From: Sphagnum magellanicum
Taxonomy: Eukaryota > Streptophyta > Sphagnopsida > Sphagnales > Sphagnaceae
DNA length: 64,000 bases
Direction of reading: 5' to 3'
Assembly (NCBI GenBank): GCA_021904315.1
Contig: CM038913.1
Span: 5,765,958-5,829,957, forward strand
Shown: positions 37,252-50,361 of the stretch, in pieces
Position numbering within the stretch: the first letter of the stretch is position 1
How the letters are laid out: each line of letters begins with the position of its first letter
Position numbers and translations under genes: made by a program
Notes under the pieces: model-generated
The model's input: the letters and a program-made list of their open reading frames with translations, nothing else
Database searches by the model: none
Told to the model about the DNA's origin: nothing

Positions 37252-37559
37252 TACTCCCAACAACAACAATAACACAAAAAACTAACAATAGAACTCTCTC
37301 TGTTTCGTCAAAATACAAACTTGCAATGAGCCCTACACTCTTGTCGTTGAATGTGCAACACAAAATGCAAACTGCGTGAGCTCCAAGAGAAGCAAACCGA
37401 AGATAAAGGAACGGGTACGAAAAGACGCACAGTGCATTGCAAATAGGGGAGGAGAGGGAGAGAAAAAGAGAGAGGAAAAAAAAAAGGAGCGAAAAAATAA
37501 AGAAATTGGAAATTGTCTTCCTCAGACTAGGTATGCACCAAGCACAGCCCCCGGGGTAT
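37252..37559. other. 5' flank of the transporter pseudogene
   Basis: Retains CG dinucleotides and a polypurine tract (about 37440-37505), as expected for a former plant 5' untranslated region and promoter. No other gene was seen. Confidence 0.35.
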
Positions 37560-38240
37560 ATTTTATATAATTTATATTGAACAATACAAATGAAATGTTG
37601 TATTGATTTGCTATGAATCAATGTTAAAACAATGCTATTAGTTGTTTCAACACTTATCAAATGCAAGATTTGATTTATATTGAATCAATGCTTGTTATTT
37701 GCCCATTTGATATTGCAACATTTCATAGGATTGTATTAATGTTGTGACAATGAGTACCATTGTTTCAACATTTTTAATGTGTTGATTTTATGTGATATGC
37801 AACAACATTAAAAATCCACTTTTATGAAGGTTGTAACATCATTAATTCAATAGTTAATCAATTTGTGTTGTCTCAGCATTGACAAGATCTTATTCATTGA
37901 ATGTGTGTTGAAAAAATGTAAATTTTGTCAAAAAAATCTCAATGCTAACTCAGTACATATTGTTATAATGCTATCAACATATTGTATAATGACCATATTA
38001 GCATTGAATCTTCAACATATAATCATCAATTTGATGACTTATTAATGTATATTGTGCCAATGTTGGTCATATTTTTTTCATTGGTTTAATATTGATAACA
38101 TGTCAAATATTTTAGTATTATATTAATGCCATTTCAGGACATGTTGTTACAATGTCACCTTAACATCATATCAATGATTGTATCAACATTGAACGTTGAA
38201 CATATTGTTAAGGTGTTGTAAAAGCACTCATACAAAGAGG
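37560..38240. repeat. AT-rich array with ATTGAATCAATG vocabulary
   Basis: Short phrases such as TGAATCAATG, TTGTATTGAT, CAACATT and ATTGCAACA recur throughout on both strands. The style matches the array at 30780-31470, but I could not align unit boundaries by eye. No genes were seen. Confidence 0.45.
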
Positions 38241-39364
38241 GGGCAAGTTTGTGATGAGGACACCAAGCCTAAAAGATGTTTCGCCTACTTACCAAGATTA
38301 CCCATTGCAAGATAATGGCAACCTAAACTTTCTAAAGCACCATCGACACCTTTTGCCTATAAAATGAACATAAAATCAAAAGAGGAAGAACGTTGGAACC
38401 CTTCGTTGACCATCCCATGTTGACACATTGATGAAAGAAATCGTGGGCTTGGTGGAAACATCCAAATATTTCTACTATTAGAGGGATGAAATCACTTCAG
38501 GGTGTCGATTGTGATATGACACCACCTTTGCCTAAGCTACAATCATCGTGGTCACTCCCCGAGAAAAAGTGGCTTGCGAAACAAAATTTGCACAAATTGG
38601 GTTAGCAATGATTATGCTTATCAAAGTGCAAATATCATCTACTATAAACACAATATGCATTCATCACTATGATTACTAGAGAGATAATGCCAAGAGAACA
38701 TGAGTTTGCTCACGCAAAATATAGAACCCGACATCCTTAGTAATGGAAGCAAAGGAATTTCGAACTGCATCATGTGTGCCAGTGTGTTCTTCCCCATGAG
38801 CACAATGACATAAGTGTATCCTTGTCAAATGTATGGGTTGGCCGCATATGCATTGAATAAAAACATGAGCTATAAAAGGGGGAAAACCCAATCTAATGCA
38901 TAGTGTTGAAGACAAAATGTTATAGGCCATCTTAAAAAAATTTAATTCAAAAAAAAAAATTCAAAATCTTCAAACCTTAAATTAAATACAAAAAAATGAA
39001 AGTTTATAAAACTAATCTACAAATAACATTTGCAATCTGCAATCAAAACTTATTAATAAACTCAAGAAAACTTTTATAATTTTACAAAACACAGATGTGT
39101 GAACAATAATTCAAAATTGAAGTGAACCTATACTTTTGCAAAACTAAATTCATCTTGAAACTCGAAACATATGAATGTTTTAATTTTTTTATGCCCAAAA
39201 TTCTACAAATGTTATTTAGATGTTTTTGTTGAAAAATAATAATTGATAAATCCAAGCAATAAATTGCTAATAATCAACATGATTCGTGAATAAACTAAAT
39301 GACTATATTACAATTTCAAATTTGTATTTATTCAAACTATAAATATTAATGAAAGTTGTTTAAT
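38241..39364. other. No recognised gene
   Basis: 38241-38900 has mixed composition without protein homology I can see; an 84-codon minus frame at 38676-38930 is not recognised. 38930-39364 is AT-rich. Confidence 0.4.
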
Positions 39365-39960
39365 AAATTCTACCCCTTAACAACTTTACAAACCTACTTA
39401 TGACCTACACTACTTATAATCCTATTCATGTCATCATGTCCTTTTTCACACTTGAGGTCAATGGGTTAAATTCATCATTTGTTAAATTAATTAATTTTAG
39501 GCTAAAATATGAAAATGGGTAGGTTTTAGGGAAAGGAGAGAGTTTTGCACATTATGTTGACTTAACCTACTTTTAAAACCTACATACTTACCTACCTACT
39601 ACCTTTGACTTTACAAACATATCTATGACTTGCATTGCAAACCTATTTGTCACTAGGTTATTTCACACTTGAGGTGGGCTAAAATCATCATTATGTTAAA
39701 TCATCTATTATGTGTCCATAAATCATTTAAAACCTTGTTCACACAAATGAAAAAAATGAAGGACAAGTGACGCAACTTGCAATGCCAAAATTTTGTTAAA
39801 TTTGTTAATTGTGGGCTAAAATATGAAAGTGGAAACAATATAAGGTTCAGGGAAAAGAGAGATATTGAGGGCTTTGCACATTATGCAAACCTAGCCTATT
39901 TTAAGAACTTAATTACTTATGATTACATTACACAATGTGTTGCATGTCATAAATGTTGGC
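39365..39960. repeat. Dispersed CCTACCTA-type repeat, copies 2 and 3
   Basis: Two or more tandem units run in the same orientation as 30183-30460. Each has an ACTTTACAAACCTAC-like start, a TTTTTCACACTTGAGGT segment, GGGCTAAAATATGAAAGTGG or its variant, AGGGAAAGGAGAGA, GTTTTGCACATTATGTTGAC, then AACCTACTTTTA. Units begin near 39370, 39590 and 39825 (partial), giving a period near 220-230 bp. Confidence 0.75.
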
Positions 39961-41851
39961 CCAAATAGAGGGTACGGGTGGAGCTATTCTTAAAAGTTAA
40001 ATATGTTAAAATTGGTACATTCATCAATTTGTGATAATCTTATGTACACAACTTCACATTACTTAACCAAATGTGGAGAAAGACAAACATCAATGTAGCC
40101 CCCTTTGAATGTGTGATTTTATCAATCAAGTTATGTTAAAAGCATGCAATAATTCATTTTTTCAACATAGATATCATAATACATGGGTAGTTTTGGCATT
40201 TGTGTGTTGAATAAAATTAATAAAATTTATAATTTAGCACTTGAATCTGTCATTTGAAAATTTCAACAAATAAGGAATACAATTAATAAAACCATTAGTT
40301 TTCATAATGTTTTTGTTGTCCTTGTGGTTAAATGGTTCACATTTTTTATAGTTGTTTCCAATCCCCATCCATAAACATGATAAATGAAATAATATAAAGT
40401 GTTCAAGATTATTAAATTGCAACCACATGGGCAAACATTATAGTGCCTAGCCAATCAATCTTTTTAATCTTTAATGCCTTTTACAAGCATTGAATCATGT
40501 ACAATTTTTTTTGATATTATTGACTTTTTCTATCATAAAATGATTGTATCTCATCCAAACTATATATGCAAACCAATTCATTATTGTTAGTGGAATTAAA
40601 ACCTCTTCTTAAGGCTTTTGAAGAATACATGGTGTATGGTTGTGATTGATTAAAATTGATGGTCAACATTCCCCTTCCCCAACCCCCCCTTCCACCCCAA
40701 AGACAATATTACACAAAAGCTCTTGTGCCAACTTGGAGTAGGAAATGATGTTTGGCAAGGTAATTTCTAAAATAACAAAGGGAATTTCAAGTTTTTTAGT
40801 TTGGGGAAAGACATCTCTTTTACCTACACTTGTTTTGCCAAGCCCCTACATACCCTTAGTTTTTATTATACTCTTTTCATCCAATTGAAAGTCATGTAAT
40901 ACATAGTGATAAATGTTGTATCCTTCTCAAGTTGTTGGCAATTTGCTTTGTCATTTGAAATTCTATGTTCTATTTTACTATCAACTACCCTAATGCACTT
41001 GAATCAATTACTTAACTAATTCAAATAGACATATACCTAGTCATCACAATATTCCAATGGTTGGGATCATATAAAGTACTTTTATCCAATGGTCCTAATC
41101 AACCCACCCATAACCACTCCTTCAATTCTTGATGCACTCTTCTTTGCATTTTTGCAAATTGTTACAACAAATTTTCTTTCCTTTCAACCCCCATATTAAT
41201 ATAAACAATTGTGACATAAACAATATTTCTCACTTGTTCTTCATAGGTGTGTGTTCTTGATAATTGAACTACAATGTTGGATTGAAGCTATTGTGTCTTT
41301 TGTCTTTTAAAAGGTGTTAAATTCTATCAAAGTGATGAATAACATAGGTGTGTTTTATACACCATAAAAAAATTCTTTGATTATCATACTTGGGTTTTGG
41401 GTGGGAGATTGTTGTTTTGATCAATTTGGTTGCATGCAAGTTGTGATTGAATATTTTTTAAATGGATATTTTGTGGATATCAAAATTTTGGATGGGATTT
41501 GAGTTTGAAAGCATTTTCTTTTTCCATTTTCAGAAAACCATCTACCAAGGTGTCTAGTGGGGTTGTGACTTCATATTGACAACCTTTGGGAAGTTCAACA
41601 TCAACCATGGTGAACATTCACAAATTTTTGCCGTGTAGATGGGAGTTGCACTTATGACCATTTTCATTTTAAGTGTGACACTTTGATGAAGTAAAGAAAG
41701 AGATGGGAGCTTCAATCGTATTTTTTTGTGAATTAGAGCTTTAATAACGAAGTGATTTAAAATTAGAATTTAATTATTTTTTTGATTCAAACTTTGATTT
41801 TTTCCTTCTTGAATGGCGAGGGTAGAGTTTTCACAAGGGAGTTGGGCCCAC
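39961..41851. other. No recognised gene
   Basis: AT-rich throughout, with frames under 70 codons. The last few hundred bases precede the centrin gene and may include its 5' untranslated region or an unseen first exon. A C run lies near 40680. Confidence 0.4.
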
Positions 41852-43896
41852 ATGACGAGACAAGAACAAGAGCCGTTCGCAAGGCTTGTCAGAAGAACAA
41901 AAACAAGAGATTCATGAAGCTTTTGACCTCTTTGATGCAGATGGTTCTGGTAATCAATCTAATATTGCAATATCTATAACTAGTTAATGGGTTTTATGGT
42001 ATTTTTGGTCTTTTTAATCTGTACCTTTGGAAATGTTATATGAATATCTATTTTCTTGAAGTCATGTTGAATTGATTTTTTGAACCTCAACATCCCAATT
42101 GTTAAAGATAAAAATCACATAATGATGTGTAGCCATCAAATGCAAGTATTTAGGTAGTAATGAGGTCTCTATTTTGTGATGTACTTGTTGAAGTACTTTT
42201 GAAAATTCAATATTTTCAAGTTATTGAATTTTTGTAAATAAGTGATTGATGCTGTGACATTAATCACAAATGTTTTTTGGGTTTCAGGTATAATTGATGC
42301 AAAGGAATTCAAAGTAGCAATGAGGTAGGATACCTACCATCTTTATGTGTGTACATAAATATTAAATACATTAAAATATTTTAATCTGCATTTTTTTTGT
42401 TTCATTCTTGTTTATGTGTTTTCCTAGGTTTTTTTTTCATGATTTTTCATATAAAATATTATGGCAATTCATGGCAGGGCCCTTGGCTTTGAACCAAAAA
42501 AGGAGGTTAGTGGACCCAAAACAATTGGTTTTAAGTCCCTAACACCTAATAAACAAATCACAATCATTTGATCCTTGGTGTCAAATTAAGTTTTTGAGAT
42601 ATTTTTTACAAATTTGTTTTGAAAACTCATCAAGTTTAATGGATTGGAGGTTTTTGCTTCATGGCAAGTTTTTGTTCCATGACTTATAAACTTTATTATA
42701 ACTTGATCTACCTATATATCATAGAACTTTGTTGGTTATTTTTGTAAATTGAAGTAAAACCCAAAATGTTGTAGATCAAAATTGAGGTTTAGTATCAATA
42801 TTAAAAATCTTAATATCCAAATCCTTTCCTTCAAGAGTTTAACATTTGCAATGTGTTGGCAATAGGAAATCAAGAAAATGATTGCAGACATTGACAAAGA
42901 TGGTAGTGGGACTATTGATTTTGAAGAGTTCTTGCAAATGATGACAACCAAGATGGAAGAACATGATTCTAAAGAAGAGATCATGAAAGCATTTTGTTTA
43001 TTTGATGATGATGAAACTGTATGTTTTACAATATATTGTAAAGAATATATGTATATAAAAAGTTGGATTATCATTCCACTACTATTAATCTCACATAAAA
43101 TATATATATTTTGTCAAACATGAGCAATTATATCACCAATTAGTAACATGATACTTTACAAAAATATACAATTTTACACAATAGATGTTATTTGTACTAT
43201 TTAATTATTTAAAAAATTCCACAATGTATGTAGGGTAAAATATCATTCAAGAATCTTAAGCGGGTTGCAAAAGAGCTTGGTGAGAACATGACAGATGAAG
43301 AATTACAAGAAATGATTGATGAAGTTGACCGTGATGGTAAAATTACTTCCATTGATTCAAACATCATGGTTACATAATAAATACAAAATTTCAATTGTTT
43401 TTTATGCATATGTTTTGTTCAACTTACATATGATTACATTCATTTTTAGAGAATGGGATAAGTTTTGAAATATTTTTGAAAGATGAAGAATGGGTAATGC
43501 ACAAATCAAGTTAAGCAAACAAATCAAAGAAAGGAAAGAAAAAAAGAAGTCACCTATTGTTTTGTTTTTCAAATGAAAAAATCAATTGAAGAAACAAAAG
43601 CTATGATAATGCTTTCTTGCTTCATTGCTAATAAATAAGAAATTAAAGATTGAGATTGTTGATAGAAAGGTGGGTTAGACTCCAAATTCATTAAAATAAT
43701 AAATGGTGCCAAATTATTGCCAATTTATTGATATAAAAAGACAATATTTTGTTCATGTGATGAAGCTGGATATGGTTGTTACAATATTCACTTTTCCACT
43801 TAATTTTTTACCAAAGTTGTTCATTTTCCGACAGGTGATGGTGAAATCAATGAAGAGGAGTTCTATAGGATTATGAAGAAGACAAGCCTTTTTTGA
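41852..43896 (+). CDS. Centrin (EF-hand protein), 6 exons, start unclear
   Basis: Centrins are calcium-binding proteins of basal bodies, nuclear pores and DNA repair complexes. In the centrin frame: exon 1 to 41949, then 42288-42324, 42478-42505, 42866-43018, 43234-43336 and 43835-43896 (TGA at 43894-43896). All introns have GT..AG ends and all phases join. Text: [69 protein letters not shown]. Four EF-hands are visible: [36 protein letters not shown] and [12 protein letters not shown]. Loops 1, 2 and 4 are canonical; loop 3 has Asn at position 12 and probably binds calcium weakly. The oddity is the start. The centrin frame opens only after TGA 41853-41855, and the ATG at 41852 is one base out of frame, as if one base had been inserted just after ATG. 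From 41856 the frame gives 158 residues, about normal length. An unseen upstream exon, a fresh pseudogene or a sequence error are all possible. Confidence 0.88.
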
Positions 43897-45597
43897 GCTC
43901 CATGAAATTAAAACAATTCAATTTTCACATTTCCATCACAACATTCACATTGTTGCATGGGAATTAACATTGTGTACAATATGAAACCTCCAAGACAAGC
44001 CATTAACTTTTTCAAAATTTTGGTGATCTTTTGAAATAACACATTGTACATAAGGTTGTACATTTGTAATTTGGAAAAAATCACGAATTAATGCATCCTA
44101 GCAAATATCATGAGTGTTTGTAACAATATTGAACTTTGAACTTCATCCTATACACATGTTTGAAGATAGATATGTAAGTAAACATTGGCAATTGGCACCA
44201 AATTATCATACTTTTTTGGGTAATTAGATTTCTTGCATTAGCCATATTGCACAAAAAGAAAAAAAGGAAAAAAAAAAAAAAAAAAAACAGGTAAAAGGTG
44301 ATGAATAATATTTTGTTAGCTTATTATATTCAAGTAATAAGTTTGTTTGACATTCCTATGCTTCTTGAAACCTGAATAATGTGATGCAATTAGAGCTTCT
44401 AATTGCTACATGTACATGATGTGCTTTATATATTTGAGTTCAAAAAGTTTTCAATTATTGGTATTGAAATGTATTGGTATTGAAACAATTTTTTTGAAAA
44501 GTGATTATAGATTCACATGATTTCATGTGAGGTCTTTCTTGTGATGTGTCTTTCACAAATGACAGCCTCATTTCACAAATGGCCTTTCTTGCGCAATTCG
44601 TTGGGTTTAGGGTTTAGGACAGTTGTTGCTTAGGGCATGTAAAATGGTCTATATGTGATAGTTTGGATGAAGTATGTAACCTTTAACATTGCAAAATTGA
44701 CTTTGGACCTCTAAGTCTTTACATGACTTTGAACCTCCAAGGGTCTCTTTCCATTAACCCCTAAACATTAGGAAAAGACCCAAAAAAAAAAACACTAAAA
44801 AGGGGACCTAATTGGTCCTTAGGGGACATCTAGGGTTAAGCTGATGTGATCAGAATGTGCTGTTGATCACAGGCCAATGGAAAGCCACTGATATAAGGCC
44901 TTGTTTCTTGATCAGAGGCTAATGGAAAGCCATGGAAAGCCATTGACATAAGGCCTTTGTTTCTTGCTGCATTGATGAGTGCTTTCCATTGGAGAGCTGC
45001 AATTGGGTTGAAAATATGTATAGTTAATCAGAGTTACGAACTCTGAGAACATGACCCCAAGAAGAAAAATCAAGATGTCACTTTATGATGATGGGTCACA
45101 ATTTGACTCACAGCAATCACTATTCAATTCTTGACCAATAGATTTGTGAGGTGGTGACTTTGAACACATGTAGTTGGAAAAAAAAAAAAAAAACAAGGAA
45201 AGTTCGTAGGATCACATCAGCCCACCTAATAGAAGATGTCCAAAGTATGCACTAGGTACAACGGAAAGGGCCAATAAAATTTTAAAAAACCTGCTTTTGA
45301 TTGGTCCACATGGTGGTATCCAAATAGTGTTTTCCTTTAAATTGTATAGCTTTTCTGTTTATTGGTGGGCACATGGAGTTAATTAACACTATATGTTGGA
45401 TGTGATGGAAAATGAATAATGGGTTATATTAATGGGTTTTGAAGGTTTAACATTGCAGCTAAATATTTCCTTTCGTTTTGAAGTTTCATGACAATGGTAA
45501 ATAATATCCAACATGGTCGATCGAAAAATGGTCATTTGAACTTACTAGAGAGAGTAATCTTAGAGAGTAATAGGTGATCACATTGAAGAAAAAGGAC

Positions 45598-45628
<31 letters not shown>

Positions 45629-48463
45629 TCCCTTTGATGTGGCTATTCTAAAATAGCCTCAAATGGGTTTCACGTGGTCATAATGTTTTTTGGACAATAT
45701 ATGTCCAAATAACAAATTAGGCAACACAATTTGGCATAAAATTTGGCTATATTTTCCATAGAATTAGAGCCCATTTCAAAAGCTAAGGTTAGTAGTACAT
45801 GATATCTTTCTAAGGGTGGTGACTCTTGGCTATGCCCCACCTTTTGCCCATGCTCAATCCAGATTGTCAATGCCACAATTGACATCATTGTTGTTTACAA
45901 GCCCGCATCCTTATCTTTGAGTTCTCTTTTTTGTTCACACTTTTAAAACCCCATATCAAATTCTTTAACTTGTCCCAAATTTATACTAAACATATATTAG
46001 TTGAGTTTTGTGTACATGTCCTCAACAACATTTGTTTTGGGGTGAGAAACTTCATTAAAATGAAAAAAATGAAAAAAATAAAAAGAAGAATATTGGGTTA
46101 TAGTGTTCTCATTCTTTTCTGAAAAAACTTGCAAATTTCTTTTATGAAAAATTATTTGTTACATTTGGACTTTGATTTTAATTTGGTAGTATTTTAAAAA
46201 ACTAGTTTACCATTTAGAAAGGTTCCAAAAGCCTATTGCCATTTCAAGCTAAATTCCTCTTGGGATGCTAACTTATGATGCACCATTAGAAAATTGAAAA
46301 AATTATCATTAGTCCTCAAACAATATATTATGGAGACTAGACAATTGTTTACATTTTATGTTTATTGATAAAATGAATTTTGAATTTCATGAAAGTAAAA
46401 CAATATATGAATCACAACTTGATCACAAGTGATTAAAAAATAATTTCACACAATAATACACATTAAAAACCATTGATTTTCTCAGGATTGATCATAAATA
46501 TATCAATTTTGCATGCAAAGTACCTAACTATGCCATAGAGCTACATGACCCATCATCATCCCATGATTTTGTTCGAACATATTGAAATGGCTAGAGCCAT
46601 TGAGCATGCATGAGTATATTGATATTTAAATGGACATATTAAGGAAAATGTGTACAATGATATAATATTACAAATACATGTAATTTTGCAATTCTAAAAA
46701 ACAAAGATTTAAAACTAGTATATGGCACTTTGGATGAAGCAATTTTTGCACATATGACCATCACTTTGAACATTCACAAAATGTCAGGACTTAGAAACAT
46801 TTCACAAAACATATTTGCACATGGAGCAACTTTCAACAACCTTGAATTGTAACGAGGAAGATACAAGTTTGAGCAAATGCATCCTAGTTGCCACACAAAA
46901 GTGATCAAGATTGCCTTAAAAAAAGTCCTTTTGAAATGATATAAATTGTAACCAAAGTTAATTAAAAGTGGTATTTGCAAGCATAGGAGCACCCTAATGC
47001 CATTATACTTTCCCCTCCCAACATAAACTTCTCATCTTTGGTTACTAATATCTATAGAGTATGAAATTTGAAAAAGGCTAGTCTGTATGTCTCAAGATTG
47101 GATAGGTCTACACCCAAAAACCCTAAATATTACAAACAACATGGGTATGAGCTTCAAGCCATATCCAATAGATGAGTTTTGTGATACCCATACACATACC
47201 CATGCACATACCCAAGGGTTGCCACTAGTTTTTACCAACTAGCATTGAAACTTGATGTTCTAACCTTCCAAACTAGGTATGTTGTTGGTGCATTCCCATG
47301 TTTAATCTACTGGCAACCTAATTTGTAAATTGTGAATTTTGTTTATATTTTGAATTTTTTACTTAAACCTATTTTAAACATGTGATTTTAAAATAGAATT
47401 GTAAATTTTTTAAAAAAAAAACATGAACTCATATTAAACATTGAAATAAATAATATTTTAAAGTTCAATATATTAAGACCTACTTGATGGGTACTTTCCA
47501 TTTATGTTGTTTCAAGGATTGCAAGCGATTTAATCTACCGTGCTTTCACTCTTATGATAGTTAAAAATAATTAAGAAGTCACTTAGCAATCATAAATAAG
47601 GCGTTTGGCCATTAAAATGACCCCATTGGCCAACAATTGTTTAAAATTAGCAAGAGTTCCACATCATTGCACAATTGAAAAAAATGGTTGCAACAAAAGA
47701 ATGAAGGGTGATTATAAATTGCAAGAGCTTGTTCAAATCAAACTACAATCATCACTCAATTTGTTAAACTCCTTGGGGGTGCATCTGATTGCATAACAAA
47801 GAATCAATCACACCCACTCAACAACAGCAAAGAAACATTCGAAAACACAGCTCACAGTTTACCTATAACACTAATTCTGCATTTACAGATTAATTTAACT
47901 AATGGCTGAATATCATGAGAACATATTAGTCTCTTTCCAGTGGTTTTTTTTATTTAAAAAAATGGTGGAATCAACAATCAATTTTTTTTTAAAAGAAGTG
48001 ATTTTGGAGTTTTTCAATAGTCAAAAGTGAGGAGAAAAAAGAGTAAAAATCATCGAATTTTATTCTTGGTATTCTTTGTGGAGCCAAAAACATAGAAAGA
48101 TGATTAAAGATTTGCACTTTATTTCTGGTTTATAGCCAGATTTGGCAAAATCTTCCTAGAGATGATCCCCAAATTTTTGTTTAACATCTTCCTATGAAGG
48201 ATGGTCACTTCGGCTATCCTCAGTGTAATAGTGAGCTGCAGCTACAAAAGAGTAATCAAACCTGCATGTCCTGAGACTTTTGCAATTCTGAAAACTCCCA
48301 GCTCCGATTGAATTTTGGTGGTAGAGAGAGAGAGAGAGAGCAACACATCATGGAGGAAATAAAAGAATTAGGAAGAAGAAAATGCATGAAAAGAAAACAA
48401 TGCTAAGCTCAATAAGAGATTTGGATGGCCAACCGAGAGTTCAAGACAAGGGTTATAGGATTA
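43897..48463. other. Long AT-rich non-coding stretch
   Basis: No coding exons were recognised. Small features: an A-rich run of about 35 at 44255-44288; a telomere-like TTTAGGGTTTAGG at about 44607; a local duplication around 44870-44960 sharing CCAATGGAAAGCCA or CTAATGGAAAGCCA and AAGGCCTTGTTTCTTG; an A run at 45177-45193; and a G run at 45599-45627. The longest frames (about 72 codons, minus, 45670-45888 and 46774-46992) are not recognised. Confidence 0.5.
45599..45627. repeat. Homopolymer of about 29 G
   Basis: An uninterrupted G run on the plus strand. It is the longest of several G or C runs in the window and long enough for its exact length to be unreliable in the assembly. Confidence 0.9.
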
Positions 48464-48810
48464 GAGCATCTCCAGCTGTGCTCAGTATGTCACCCTGCAC
48501 AAATATTTTGCACATCCAAGTTTAGTTCCGTACTCTTTTGCAACCCCACCCATAAAACTCAAACTGAGACAGCAAATAGGTGCAGGGACTACTAATAGGA
48601 AACCAGCTGGACGAATCATTATGATCAGCCAATCAGAAACTCTGAACAGTGCTGTTTGATCATATTTATTACACTCTTTTCTGCACACTGCTGTGGCTTT
48701 CACCAGCCATGGCGATGGCGGAGCCAAAACCAATTTCCTGACCCAAATTGGATTTTCTTCATCCAATTTTACTGTGCATTATCACATACTGAGCACAGCT
48801 GGAGATGCTC
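48464..48810. mobile_element. MITE with 27-bp perfect terminal inverted repeats
   Basis: The element is about 347 bp. The left end 48464-48490 (starting GAGCATCTCCAGCTGTGCTC) is the exact reverse complement of the right end 48784-48810. The GAGCATCTCCA start is typical of plant PIF/Harbinger-related Tourist-like MITEs. The flanking trinucleotides are TTA on the left and ATA on the right, close to the TWA duplication expected for that superfamily but not identical. The interior has no transposase. A 94-codon minus-strand frame inside is a chance frame. Near-perfect ends suggest a recent insertion. Confidence 0.88.
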
Positions 48811-49603
48811 ATAGTGTAAAAAAATGATCACAAATCTATGGGGTTTGTGGAAGAGGCACAATTGTGCATAGGGATTAAAAAAAAAGGGTTTATTCGATCA
48901 ATCGGATTGTTAGAATGGGGACCTTGAATTGTTTTGTGGAGTTACGCCTTAACTGTTCAAGAGGACTGATTTGGTTTCTCCCCCACTCACATTACTCCTA
49001 GTTGGGAGCATTGGTTTCAAAATTAGGGTTTAGGGTTGCAGTTACCATGTCATTGAGTAATGCCCATCCTTCTCATGAGAGTTTCTTACCTCCAGTTGCT
49101 TGTTATAAGAATTCTTGTGAGCTGCCTAACATGATAAGAAATTATGGGAAAACTTGGTGTTTGCATAGATGTGAAGTTCAATGACAAGTTTTGTTGCCCA
49201 ATGTTTTTAGCATTTTGAGAACAGGAATTGGATTAGATGTTGGAGGGCCATATTGATTGATTTGTGCTTTCAAATTGTCCAAGACTTTTGTTTGCCCCAG
49301 AAAGGACGGTGAAAAATAATAATTGTTTTCTAGATTTCTCTTGGATGGTCAATTTTGATTGTTCATTACTCATTCATTTTCAACTCCTTTTAAAAAGTTT
49401 TTTTTTTCCCCCATGACTCATATCCATGCCTTTTTTTTATCATGCTCAACCAAATTTTATTTGCCTACCACCAGTTTTTTTTTTCTTTTTTTCTTCTGTA
49501 AATGGAACAAAAACATCTCTATCCAAGTCTCCAAAAACTTGCAATTTAAAAAATTGCTCAAAAACTAAAAAGTCCAAACTTTTAATGATGACAATTTTTC
49601 AGA

Positions 49604-49644
<41 letters not shown>

Positions 49645-50189
49645 ACTTGAAGTCCTCTATAACTCTGCCATGTTTGATTTTTAAATTTTAACATCTTGCC
49701 CAAATTTTTAGAGAGAATCCCACAAATCAGAGAATTTCCACCCCCCAAAAGTCAAAGAATATGCAACAGAGTATTTATATTTATATTTTGCACTAGTGCA
49801 AAATTTCGCAAAAGAAATATGGCTGATCAAGACCAGGGGTTTTTCTTTTTGGGGCCGTCGTTTTGGGTGTAGGGGATGTGATATTGAAAAATTGGCGAAT
49901 TCTTCCAAAAAAATAGCGAAATTAATCAATTTACACTAAAATTTTCCCAAAAATTATCTTGAGTTTTTTTTTTTTTTAAAATTAAAAAAATCTGCTTGGA
50001 AAAAACACACCCATCAAGAGTCAAGACCACTTGACAGGCTAAATTAACACCACCCAGCAAAGTGACAAAACGATCCCTACCAAAACAAGGGGTGTGTCAC
50101 ACCATGGCCTTGCCATTTGCGTTAAAAAGAAGAATTATGGAAACTCAAACATTTCACCATGCAAAAACATAATCTTCCAACAATCCTCT
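48811..50189. other. Non-coding, with (AT)n microsatellite
   Basis: Contains TTAGGGTTTAGGGTTGCAG near 49024, an (AT) run of about 16 units at 49609-49640, and T runs near 49400 and 49965. No coding exon was recognised. Confidence 0.45.
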
Positions 50190-50345
50190 GAAAGAAATCT
50201 AAAATCCTTCAAGATATTATAACTCTGATAACTAATCTCAAGTTTCAACACAAGCCAAAACTTCATCTTTCGAAAATCCTCATATAAAAATAGACCTATT
50301 ATTATTATTACCTAGGGGCCAAAATCCCTTAAGCTATTACTGTAG
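50190..50345. repeat. Dispersed repeat, copy 1 (pair at 63530-63690)
   Basis: It shares in order, and in the same orientation as 63530-63690, CTTCAAGATAT, ATTATAACTCT, ACTAATCTCAAGTTTCAACA, AAATCCTCATATAAAAATAG, TAGGGGCC and AATCCCTTAAGCTA. Identity looks near 80 percent with small indels. Confidence 0.78.
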
Positions 50346-50361
50346 TACCTTCGGCCATTCA

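Noticed and set aside
37169-37666. 165-codon minus-strand frame starting upstream of the NAT exon
   Set aside because: Its end overlaps NAT exon 1 in a different frame; the upstream part is low-complexity pyrimidine-rich sequence.
48482-48766. 94-codon minus-strand frame
   Set aside because: Entirely inside the MITE, which carries no gene.
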